Source of the DNA: Candidatus Hydrogenedens sp.
GTDB lineage: Bacteria; Hydrogenedentota; Hydrogenedentia; Hydrogenedentales; JAEUWI01
DNA length: 64,000 bases
Reading direction: 5' to 3'
Assembly (NCBI GenBank): GCA_016125095.1
Contig: WGMK01000030.1
Coordinates: forward strand, 57,223-121,222
Position numbers and translations under genes: made by a program. Position 1 is the first letter of the stretch, and the number at the start of each line of letters is the position of its first letter. The notes beneath the pieces are model-generated. The model had not been told where the DNA came from, made no database searches, and was given only the letters and a program-made list of their open reading frames with translations. Below, piece after piece: positions 36,347-44,197 of the stretch.

Positions 36347-37756
36347 ATGGCTTCTCATCCCCACATACTGGTAGTCGATGATGAACTCGGGATGCGCGAA
36401 GTGCTCGAGATCGTGCTGTCGAACGCCGGCTACGAAGTAACCCTCGCCAACAATCCTGCCGAGGCAATCGCGCACCTGTCGAAGCAGAGCTTCGACACCG
36501 TGCTGACCGATCTCTACATGGGCACCGACCGCGAGGCGGGCATCAAGGTACTCGAGTGGATTCAGGAGAATGCCCCGACGACCCCCGCGCTGATGATGAC
36601 CGCGCACGGCTCGGTCGAGCTGGCGGTCGAGGCGATGAAGCTGGGCGCGGCGGACTACATCCAGAAGCCCTTCAAGAACGACGAGATCTGCCTGCGGGTG
36701 GAGCGCACGGTAGGGCAGCGCAACCTCATGCGCGAGAACGAGGCCTACCGCACCGCGCAATCGCGCGATGCCAAGGTCGATTTCATGGTGGGCCGCAGCC
36801 CGGTGTACCAGGAAGTGCTCGGCATGGTGCGGCGCGTGGCGCGGCTGCCCAGCACCGTAGCCATCCATGGCGAAAGCGGCGCGGGCAAGGAACTCGTGGC
36901 GCGCGCGCTGCACGAACTGAGCGACCGCCGCAACAAGCCCTTCGTCGCCATCAACTGCGGCGGTATTCCCGAGACGCTGCTGGAAAGCGAGCTCTTCGGC
37001 TACAAGAAGGGCGCGTTCACCGGGGCGAACGAGAACAAGGAAGGCCTGTTTGTGTCGGCCAATGGCGGCACGCTGTTTCTCGACGAAATCGGCGAGATGC
37101 CGCTGATGCTGCAGGTAAAGCTGCTGCGCGTGCTGGACAACAGTCTGGTCACCCCGGTGGGCGGCACTACCTCGACCAAGGTGGACGTGCGCATTGTGTC
37201 CGCCACGAACCGCGACCTCGAGGCGATGTCGAACGACGGCGATTTCCGGAGCGATTTGTTCTACCGGCTCAATGTGATTCCGATTGTGGTGCCGCCGCTG
37301 CGCGAGCGCAAGGAAGACATTGCGCTGCTGGCGCGGCACTTTATCGAACGGCACGCCGAGCGCATGGGGCGGGCCCCGGTGGAGCTTTCGGCCGAGGCGG
37401 TCCGCCTGCTGGAGGCCTACCCCTGGCCGGGCAACGTGCGCGAACTGGGCAATGTGATGGAGCGCACGCTGGCGCTGTGCATGGCGGAGGCCATCCGTCC
37501 GGAAGATCTGCCTGCGAGCATCCGGCTGTATGCGCCCAGCGAGGACGACGCGGCGGCAGGCGGCGGGGAATCGGGCAATCCCTTCGTGCTGCCGGACGAG
37601 GGCATGAACCTGGAGGGCATGGTGGAGGAGATGGAGAAAACGCTTATTACCCAGGCGCTCCAGCGCAGCCGCTACACGCAGAAAAAGGCTGCGGCGCTGC
37701 TCGGGCTCACGCCGCGCTCGCTGCGCTACCGGCTGCAGAAGTACGGCCTGGAATAA
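36347..37756 (+). CDS. pilR: PilR-like sigma-54 response regulator
   Basis: A 469-residue NtrC-family activator, partner of the adjacent PilS. The receiver domain (1-120) has ILVVDDELGMREVLE, phosphorylation site Asp55 in VLTDLYMG and the Lys in YIQKPFKN. The central AAA+ domain (about 145-385) has GESGAGKE (Walker A), GAFTGA at 222-227 (sigma-54 contact), LFLDEIGEMP (Walker B) and PWPGNVREL. The C-terminal Fis-type helix-turn-helix is ALQRSRYTQKKAAALLGLTPRSLRYRLQKYGL. The pilin promoter it would control is not in the window. No sigma-54 (-24/-12) promoter was recognised here. Confidence 0.94.
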   Translation: MASHPHILVVDDELGMREVLEIVLSNAGYEVTLANNPAEAIAHLSKQSFDTVLTDLYMGTDREAGIKVLEWIQENAPTTPALMMTAHGSVELAVEAMKLGAADYIQKPFKNDEICLRVERTVGQRNLMRENEAYRTAQSRDAKVDFMVGRSPVYQEVLGMVRRVARLPSTVAIHGESGAGKELVARALHELSDRRNKPFVAINCGGIPETLLESELFGYKKGAFTGANENKEGLFVSANGGTLFLDEIGEMPLMLQVKLLRVLDNSLVTPVGGTTSTKVDVRIVSATNRDLEAMSNDGDFRSDLFYRLNVIPIVVPPLRERKEDIALLARHFIERHAERMGRAPVELSAEAVRLLEAYPWPGNVRELGNVMERTLALCMAEAIRPEDLPASIRLYAPSEDDAAAGGGESGNPFVLPDEGMNLEGMVEEMEKTLITQALQRSRYTQKKAAALLGLTPRSLRYRLQKYGLE

Positions 37757-37836
37757 ACGCGTCGGGCCGCTGGACTCCGCCCGCGCGCGTGGCATAGCAT
37801 GAAGCGCCCCTTTTCCATGGCACGGAGGTTCCCAAA

Positions 37837-38775
37837 ATGAAGCAGACAAGCACCCGCAGAGAATTCATGCAGCAGGCCGGCGCGGCCGCAGGCCTGGCGG
37901 CCGCGGGCGGATTCGCGCTCGGCGCGCGCGCGGAAGACAAGGAGAAACCGATGAAGCGCACCTATGGCATTTCCCTCGCGGCGTGGTCGCTGCACCGCAC
38001 CATCGGCGATGGAGAGGGCAAGGTGCCCATGCTCGACATGCCCAAGATGGCGCGGCAGGAGTGGGACATCGAGGCCATCGAGCTGGTGAGCGGCATGCTC
38101 GCCTCGACCGAGACGTCGTACTTCGACACGCTGGCCGCCAACGCGCTGCAGAACAACGTGGCCATCAAGCTGATTATGATCGACGGCCAGGGCGATATAG
38201 GCCACCGGCGCGACAAGTTCCGCGAGATCGCGGTGGAGAACCACAAGAAGTGGATCGACTACGCCGCGGGCCTGGGCTGCCACTCCATCCGGATGAACTG
38301 GAAAGGCGACGAGCGCGGCACGCTGGAATCGCCGGAGATGCTGAAGGACTTCATCGATCGCTCGGTGCCGGGCTTTACCGCGCTGTGCGAATACGGCGAC
38401 TCGAAGAACATCAACGTGCTGATTGAGAACCACTGGGGACCGTCGTCCTACATCGACCCGCTCACCTCGCTGATGAAGGCCGTGGGACATCCGCGCTTCG
38501 GCACGCTGCCCGACTTCGGCAATTTTCCCGACGACGTGGATCGCTACGAGGCGGTGGATGCGTTCATGCCCTATGCCAAGGCCGTATCTGCCAAGTGCTA
38601 CGACTTCGACGACGACGGCAACGAGACGAAGATCGATTTCGAGAAGATGCTGGGCATCGTGTGCGACAAGCACGGCTACGACGGCTACATCGGCATTGAA
38701 TACGAAGGCGGCGACATGTCCGAGAGCGACGGCATCAAGGCCTGCAACGAGTTGTTGAAGCGGCTGCGGGGCTAA
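37837..38775 (+). CDS. Exported xylose-isomerase-like TIM-barrel protein
   Basis: A 312-residue protein with a twin-arginine-type leader (STRREFMQQAGAAAGLAAAGG), then a sugar phosphate isomerase/epimerase TIM barrel. Visible barrel features: YGISLAAWSLHRTIG (strand 1), WDIEAIELVSGM, GCHSIRMNW, INVLIENHWG (metal-site Glu), GTLPDFGNFP (metal-site Asp) and YIGIEYEGGD (Glu). The metal-binding positions typical of the AP endonuclease 2 family are kept, so an isomerase/epimerase on a sugar is plausible, acting in the periplasm. GGAGG at 37824-37828 precedes the ATG. Its TAA overlaps the stop codon of the convergent phosphoesterase gene by two bases. Confidence 0.87.
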   Translation: MKQTSTRREFMQQAGAAAGLAAAGGFALGARAEDKEKPMKRTYGISLAAWSLHRTIGDGEGKVPMLDMPKMARQEWDIEAIELVSGMLASTETSYFDTLAANALQNNVAIKLIMIDGQGDIGHRRDKFREIAVENHKKWIDYAAGLGCHSIRMNWKGDERGTLESPEMLKDFIDRSVPGFTALCEYGDSKNINVLIENHWGPSSYIDPLTSLMKAVGHPRFGTLPDFGNFPDDVDRYEAVDAFMPYAKAVSAKCYDFDDDGNETKIDFEKMLGIVCDKHGYDGYIGIEYEGGDMSESDGIKACNELLKRLRG

Positions 38776-39638
38776 AACGCCCGCGGCTCGACGCGCTCGC
38801 GGGTCCATTGATCGGTACAGCGGTGGAGGTAGACCTCCACCGCTTTTTCTTTTACGTGGATTTCCGAAAAGGTGCCACGCTCGGCAGCGCCGGTGCGGTG
38901 CAGGAAGAACGCGCCCGTGCACAGGTGCGTCAGGTTCTCGTGGTGTGGATCCTGCAGGTAGCCGAACTTGTGGGCGTGTCCGCAGCAGTAGAGGATCCGC
39001 TTGCCCGTGGCGCCCAGCGCGCGGCGGAAGGCGTCGGCGCCCTCGAGCCGCCGCGACCACGCGGTCTTGAAGCCGGGACCATGCTCGAGCACGGGGTAGT
39101 GCGCGCCCACCAGCACGCTGTCTTGTTCGCAACCGGACACCAGGTCGCAGACCTGCGCGATCTCCGCCGCGGAAATGCGCCCGCGCGACGACAGGAAGTT
39201 CGGGCACACCGTGGGCGCGAAGATCATCGGCGCGCCGCCCGGCAGCGTCACCTTCGAGGGCAGACCGCCCGGCGGGGTCCAGCCGCCCAGGTAACGCTCG
39301 AAGCGCTTCGCGCGGATGGCCTCGAAGGTGTAGACGTCGTGATTGCCCGGGATGGCATAGGGCGTGTAGCCATCCTCCGCCAGCCGCCGCACCCAGCCCG
39401 CCGCCATCGCGAATTCCTCGTCCAGCGCCGTGGTGGTGAAATCGCCGCCGAGAAACAACGTGCGGATGCCCGTGCTCTCGATGTACTCCAGAAAGGTCTC
39501 CGCACTCCGCATCGGAAAATGATGCCGCCGCCGCGCGTACAGGTTCGCATTGCCCAGCGCCCGCTTGTTCAGCATCCGCACCGGATTCCGCAGCAGGGTC
39601 CAGAAATGAAAATCGGTGAGATGCAACAGGGAAGTCAA
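38772..39638 (-). CDS. Calcineurin-like metallophosphoesterase
   Basis: A 288-residue hydrolase of the dinuclear metallophosphoesterase fold. The ligand blocks are clear: LLHLTDFHFW (D-x-H), FLGGDFTTTALDEEF (GD), AIPGNHDVYTF (GNHD), LVGAHYPVLE (H) and CCGHAHKFGYLQ (GHxH). The start is TTG at 39638 with AGGAAT six bases upstream; the next in-frame Met is far inside. No signal peptide, so it should be cytoplasmic. Substrate unknown: phosphodiesters, UDP-sugars and nucleotides are all possible for this family. A TATACT at 39673-39678 (minus strand) may be its -10 box. Confidence 0.88.
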   Translation of the reverse strand: MTSLLHLTDFHFWTLLRNPVRMLNKRALGNANLYARRRHHFPMRSAETFLEYIESTGIRTLFLGGDFTTTALDEEFAMAAGWVRRLAEDGYTPYAIPGNHDVYTFEAIRAKRFERYLGGWTPPGGLPSKVTLPGGAPMIFAPTVCPNFLSSRGRISAAEIAQVCDLVSGCEQDSVLVGAHYPVLEHGPGFKTAWSRRLEGADAFRRALGATGKRILYCCGHAHKFGYLQDPHHENLTHLCTGAFFLHRTGAAERGTFSEIHVKEKAVEVYLHRCTDQWTRERVEPRAF

Positions 39639-39773
39639 GGCGGATTCCTGTGGGGTGGAGGCTCTAAAGGAAAGTATAGATTGAGGTGCCTTTAAGAAAA
39701 AATTCTTGGGGAACCGCGACTGGGCGTGGAGTCTTCACTTTTGGACTGCATATCGCCATAAGAATGAACTATT

Positions 39774-39874
39774 CCGTCATTGCGAGCGAAGCGCGGCAAC
39801 CTCCTTGGCGCGTTGCAGTCTACACGTCAAAGAGGTTGCCGCGTCGCTCGAAGACTCGCTCCTCGCAATGACGG
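39774..39874. repeat. MITE-like palindromic element
   Basis: A 101-bp element with perfect 13-base terminal inverted repeats (CCGTCATTGCGAG and its complement) and longer imperfect inner arms around AGCGAAGCGCGGCAACCTC / GAGGTTGCCGCGTCGCTCG. TCATTGCGAGCGAAGC palindromes are a widespread class of small dispersed intergenic elements. It lies 53 bp beyond the stop of the shortened esterase gene. Confidence 0.88.
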
Positions 39875-39927
39875 AAAGACAAACATCATTTGGCAATTCA
39901 CTTCACCACCCGGAGCAATGAAAGCGA

Positions 39928-41919
39928 TCAAAGCAGAACATCGGCTGGACAATACGGACTGCTATGCCGAGGCTCAAAAAGGTCGCGGCGCAATTCGACG
40001 AATGCCCTAACAGTTTCAATGTCACGATTTTGCTGCTGTTCAATACTGGGCATGAAGGTGGATGCAAAGCCAGACTCCATCGGGTAATGCACAGGGCCTT
40101 CGAAAGGATCAATGAAGTCTCCGCCACCGAACGGGACCAAATCGATAATGGCGTATCTATTTAATGGCCACATAATACGCTGTCCAATGGAAGCATTCTC
40201 ATTACTTCCCCGGCCGATACAGACCTGTGACGATTCACTTCCCCGAGGCCGGAACAAGATCATCGGGACGGCCTCATACGGACCACGACGCACCACCCAG
40301 CGTTCGATCACATAATTGTCGCGCTCTTCCATGCTCAGGCGTTCGGGGGTGATTTCGTCGGGCGATACGGGTATAGCGGTGACCGACATGCGGGTGCGTA
40401 CCGCCGCATCCGCGTAAACTGTCGCCTTCAATTCCGCCAGCAGCGCGTCGCCCTTCAGGAATCCCTCCGGGAGTACTCCATCCGGAAACACGCGCAGGTC
40501 TTCGACCGGCTCCATCTGGTAGGGCGGCTCAGTGAAGTTCTCATAGCCTTCGTAGCCGAAGAGGTGCTTGGCGAAGAATCGGTACACGGCTTCGCGGCTG
40601 GCCTTGTTGTAGTTGTGGCCGGAATCGATCTGCACAGTCTCGACGTTGTCTTCCGCGTCGTAGAGGGCATAGATACTCCGGACCGAGGGGTATTCGATGC
40701 GCGGCGTCTCTCGGGTCCAGTCGCCGGTGGCGGAGACCATGAGCAGGGGCTTGGGCGCCATCATCGCGCCGATTTCCATGTTAGAGTTGTCGAGCCGGAT
40801 GAGCGGGGCGTTTTCGCAGACGCAGCCGCCCTGCATGGAGCAGGAAATCATGTTGACCGGCGCGGCCACCTTGATGCGCGGATCGACCGCGTAGAGCGCA
40901 AAGGTCTGCGTGCCGCCGCCGGAAGCGCCCGTACAGCCGATGCGCTCGGGGTCTACCTCGGGCAGCGATTGCAGGAAGTCGATGCCGCGGATGCTGGACC
41001 AGAGCTGCAGCCCGAAGGGGTGGATGCCGGTCTCGTCGGCTTCGGGATTTAGGAAGTGGTGGTCGGTGATCTGCAGGCTGTCGTTGTAGCCGACCATGTC
41101 GTAGGTGAACACGGTGGCGCCCATGCGGGCGAGCGTGATGCTGCGTCCGGGCACGGAGCACTTGTCGGTGTCCTCGAGCCGGCCGTGTTCCCAGTGGCCG
41201 TGCGGGCAGAGGATGGCGGGTACCTTTGTGTCTTCCGGCAGCGGGAACGGGCGGTAGAGGTTGCCCGTGACCAGGAAGCCGGGCCACGCCTCGAAGTAAG
41301 CCTTCTCAACGGTATAGCCGTCGCGCTCGATGCGGCCGAAGACCTTGGCGTTCAGTGCCGGACGATTCTGGTTCAGATAATTCGGGTCCAGCCCGCAGCC
41401 GAGGAGGATGCGCTGGCGGATGATGGCCGCCTTCGCTTCCCAGTCCTCGCGTGTCTTGTAGATAGGCATGGTGAAGACGGTGTTGGTGCCGCGCTCGATA
41501 AGGTGGCGGCGGTCGTCCACGCGTCCCGGCTGCTGCAGCACCCGCGTGAGCTTCATCTCCTCCTCGGGGTCATACGCCGGGCTGTCGCTCAGGGTGATGG
41601 CGGCAATTTCGTCGTGCCCGTCCACGGCAATCTTCTCTCCCCGGGGAAGCGCCTTCGCACTCAGGTGTCGCCACGTGTAGCCATCGGTCCGGTTGCCTTC
41701 GCGGTCCAGATTGATGCGGTCGCCATTCAGCGAAATCCAGGTGGCCTTGCCGGCCGGGGCCCACGCCCACACCTGCACCTCTGCCGCGCCGTCCGCAGGC
41801 AGACTGAAGCCCTCGCCGAACTGATAGTGGTCCAGCCGCCACGACGGCGGTATCGCATCGGCCTGCGCCCAACCTGAAAAAAGTACCATTACCGCGACAA
41901 GTCCTGAGGCTCTCCACAT
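39928..41919 (-). CDS. Secreted acetyl-xylan-esterase-like alpha/beta hydrolase, probably C-terminally truncated
   Basis: A 663-residue exported protein (signal peptide through QADA near residue 22). The first hydrolase domain contains ILCPHGHWEHGR (oxyanion strand), ARMGATVFTYDMVGYNDS, the nucleophile elbow GCTGASGGGTQTF with Ser in G-x-S-x-G, and a late VETVQIDSGHNYNKASREAVYRFF with the expected His; the acid residue is likely in MVSATGDW. A second, similar domain starts near residue 565 (VCIGRGSNENASIGQRI, DLVPFGGGD) but stops just after RDIETVRAFVEL, where related two-domain proteins would reach the second nucleophile region. The last ~20 residues look like out-of-frame sequence. Likely an ester hydrolase for polysaccharide, or its decayed form. 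Confidence 0.8.
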   Translation of the reverse strand: MWRASGLVAVMVLFSGWAQADAIPPSWRLDHYQFGEGFSLPADGAAEVQVWAWAPAGKATWISLNGDRINLDREGNRTDGYTWRHLSAKALPRGEKIAVDGHDEIAAITLSDSPAYDPEEEMKLTRVLQQPGRVDDRRHLIERGTNTVFTMPIYKTREDWEAKAAIIRQRILLGCGLDPNYLNQNRPALNAKVFGRIERDGYTVEKAYFEAWPGFLVTGNLYRPFPLPEDTKVPAILCPHGHWEHGRLEDTDKCSVPGRSITLARMGATVFTYDMVGYNDSLQITDHHFLNPEADETGIHPFGLQLWSSIRGIDFLQSLPEVDPERIGCTGASGGGTQTFALYAVDPRIKVAAPVNMISCSMQGGCVCENAPLIRLDNSNMEIGAMMAPKPLLMVSATGDWTRETPRIEYPSVRSIYALYDAEDNVETVQIDSGHNYNKASREAVYRFFAKHLFGYEGYENFTEPPYQMEPVEDLRVFPDGVLPEGFLKGDALLAELKATVYADAAVRTRMSVTAIPVSPDEITPERLSMEERDNYVIERWVVRRGPYEAVPMILFRPRGSESSQVCIGRGSNENASIGQRIMWPLNRYAIIDLVPFGGGDFIDPFEGPVHYPMESGFASTFMPSIEQQQNRDIETVRAFVELRRDLFEPRHSSPYCPADVLL

Positions 41920-41968
41920 GGCAGGGGTCCCTTCATGGAATAATACTGCGCATTTCAGCAGGATTTAG

Positions 41969-41997
41969 TTGACAACGCAGAAGTAACCTATCATAAT
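41969..41997 (+). promoter_or_regulatory. Promoter of the CHRD protein gene
   Basis: TTGACA (41969-41974), 17 bases, CATAAT (41992-41997), eleven of twelve consensus bases. A second possibility is the extended -10 TGC-TACACT at 42009-42017. The leader would be 105-120 bases. Confidence 0.7.
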
Positions 41998-42123
41998 CTT
42001 ATCGCTTGTGCTACACTGTGCATGTACCACCATGTTGGCGTGAGGTGTGGAATTCGAGACACGTTGTTTTCAGGACGTGCCTTCGCTCTGAAGGGGGCGA
42101 AAAACAGGGAGTCTACCGAGGGT

Positions 42124-44031
42124 ATGAAACGAAATCTACTGATTACAGCGTTGATTGCGCTGGTCATCGCCGCGCCGTCCGCGTCGGCTCAGTTGTGTCA
42201 GGCCCCCCTGACGGCCGCGGCCGCAGGTACCAATTCCACGGCGACGGGTACCTTCCAATCGGCCTTCGATCCGGACCAGGCCAATCCGCCCACGCAGACC
42301 GGCTTTATTCTTACGATCAATTTCCAGGGCGTAACCGCCACGGCGGTGCGCGTGCGTCTGGGCAATCCGGGCGATACCAACGGCCAGATTATCACCAGCC
42401 TCGGCGGACAGACCGTGTCCCCCGTGGTGTACAACGTGACCGCGACTGAACTGCAGAACCTCGGTAACAACCCGTGGTATGTGGTGGTGGAATCGGCCGC
42501 GTTTCCGCAGGGTGAAATCCGGATGAACTCGACCGCGTGCAACAGCACGACGGAAGGCGAAGGCGAAGCGGGCATCGATGTGCCCGAAGGCTTTGCGGAC
42601 TACGAGTGCACCGTGAACATGAATGCGGCGCAGGTGGCCCCGCCGAATGTGGGCGGCGGCGGTACCGGCACCGCGGTCATTACCCCGCTGGACCAGACCA
42701 ATGCGCGTATTTTCATCACGCACAACCTGACCGACACCGAAGCGGAAGCTACGCTGCGCGCCGGGGCTCCCGGCGAGAACGGACCGCTGGTGCGCAACCT
42801 CGGCAACGTGATTCCGCTGGGTATTCTCACGGTTACCTACGGCGAACTTGAGGACTATACGAACGGCGATTTCTACATCGAAATCGTGGGTAACAACGGC
42901 GGACGCATCCGCGGCGACATCGGCGCGGCGTGCGCGTTCGACGATGGCGTGCCGGAAGGCGAAGGCGAGGGTGAAGGCGGCGGCGAAGGCGACGTATGCA
43001 GCCCGGTATTCCCCGAGGGCGAACCGGCCAACCTCGAGTGCGAGCAGCCGATGACGAAGGACCAGGTGGTACCGCCGTCGACGTCGACCTACGAGGCGAC
43101 CTTCCGCATCGTGAAGGACACGGATACCGATCAATACGGCCTGATTGTGCGCCACACGATTCCGGATCCGGCACAGATCGTGATTTATAAGGGCGCTCCG
43201 GGCGCCAATGGCACGCCCTTCCGTATCTACGACGGCGGTCTTGTGAATCTCGTCTGCGAATTTGGTGTGCTCGAAACCACCGACTTCCTGCAGATCATCC
43301 AGGCCAACCCGCACTATATCCAGATCACGTCCGAATCCGACGCGAATGCAACGCTGCGCGCTGATATTACTTGCGTGATTGACTTCGAGGCGGAGAACCC
43401 CTTCGAGGGCCAGAACGACGGCGAAGGCACCGTGGACGGCTCGAACGAGGGCGCGCCCGACGGCGTGGTCGACGGCGAGGGCACCGTGGAAGAGCTCGAG
43501 CGCCTGCGCATACTCGCGGATTCGCTGTTGTTCCTCTTCCCGCTCACCGATCTGGACAACGACCACCTGATGAGCTTCAACGAGGTGTCGGCGAGCCTGC
43601 CGGCCCTGCAGCAGGCGGACTTCGACACCTTCGACAGCAACGACGACGGCGAACTGACGCCGGGCGAGTTGCACCGCTACGCCGGTCCCGTGCGCTTGCA
43701 CAACATGGACTACAACGGCGACAAGAAGTTCACGCTGACCGAGCTGCTTCGCGTGGTGCAGTTCTACAACTCCGACAACGGCTATGGCTGCGCCCCGGTG
43801 GCGGGCGACAACGAAGACGGCTTCGAGGTCGTCCTGGAGAAGGGGAGCCCGGCGCCGGCTTGCAAGCCGCACGCGAGCGACTATGAAGGCGGGGCCGACT
43901 TCCAGATCAGCCTCACCGAATTGCTGCGCGCCATCCAGTTCTTCAATTTCTCCGACCAGAGCTACGGCTACGCGTCGGATTGCGGCGGCCAGATAACCGA
44001 AGACGATTTCTGCCCGCTGCTGTCGAACTAG
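42124..44031 (+). CDS. Secreted CHRD-domain protein with dockerin-like C-terminal doublet
   Basis: A 635-residue exported protein starting MKRNLLITALIALVIAAPSASA (signal peptide); an in-frame ATG 34 codons upstream lacks support. Three CHRD-like beta domains follow: about residues 22-140, 155-275 and 300-420. Each has the NxxG/PGxNG...VxxL and GEIR/GRIRGDI patterns of chordin-type repeats. They are separated by acidic Gly/Glu linkers (EGEGEGEGGGEGD). An EF-hand (DTFDSNDDGELTPGEL) lies near residue 510. The last 110 residues (from 43699) are the same doublet that ends two other large proteins here, with FTLTELLRVVQFYN and ISLTELLRAIQFFN and final EDDFCP. Role unknown; surface attachment or calcium-dependent assembly is likely. 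It is followed by a perfect terminator. Confidence 0.86.
   Translation: MKRNLLITALIALVIAAPSASAQLCQAPLTAAAAGTNSTATGTFQSAFDPDQANPPTQTGFILTINFQGVTATAVRVRLGNPGDTNGQIITSLGGQTVSPVVYNVTATELQNLGNNPWYVVVESAAFPQGEIRMNSTACNSTTEGEGEAGIDVPEGFADYECTVNMNAAQVAPPNVGGGGTGTAVITPLDQTNARIFITHNLTDTEAEATLRAGAPGENGPLVRNLGNVIPLGILTVTYGELEDYTNGDFYIEIVGNNGGRIRGDIGAACAFDDGVPEGEGEGEGGGEGDVCSPVFPEGEPANLECEQPMTKDQVVPPSTSTYEATFRIVKDTDTDQYGLIVRHTIPDPAQIVIYKGAPGANGTPFRIYDGGLVNLVCEFGVLETTDFLQIIQANPHYIQITSESDANATLRADITCVIDFEAENPFEGQNDGEGTVDGSNEGAPDGVVDGEGTVEELERLRILADSLLFLFPLTDLDNDHLMSFNEVSASLPALQQADFDTFDSNDDGELTPGELHRYAGPVRLHNMDYNGDKKFTLTELLRVVQFYNSDNGYGCAPVAGDNEDGFEVVLEKGSPAPACKPHASDYEGGADFQISLTELLRAIQFFNFSDQSYGYASDCGGQITEDDFCPLLSN
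43699..44028 (+). other. Dockerin-like EF-hand doublet (copy B)
   Basis: Begins HNMDYNGDKKFTLTELLRVVQFYN, then Cys and NEDGFE, a central C-x-x-H-x-SDY, ISLTELLRAIQFFN, and a terminal C...EDDFCP. Same order of motifs as the copies at 12299-12592 and 54604-54879, with a longer middle loop. Confidence 0.82.
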
Positions 44032-44057
44032 GCAGATCTGCAGAGTTTCACCGGTCA

Positions 44058-44098
44058 CGGCCGGTTCCGCCACGCGCGGAACCGGCCGTTTCGCTTTT
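44058..44098 (+). terminator. Rho-independent terminator
   Basis: Perfect 13-bp stem (44058-44070 with 44076-44088, CGGCCGGTTCCGC and its complement), CACGC loop, followed by TTTCGCTTTT. Confidence 0.9.
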
Positions 44099-44197
44099 CG
44101 CAGGTTTCTTCCGTTAGGGTTGGATGGGGCGCCGATTTGCAGTATGTTATAGGGCTGAGGCGACCTGACTCGTTTGGGCTGAAATCGGAGCATGAGC

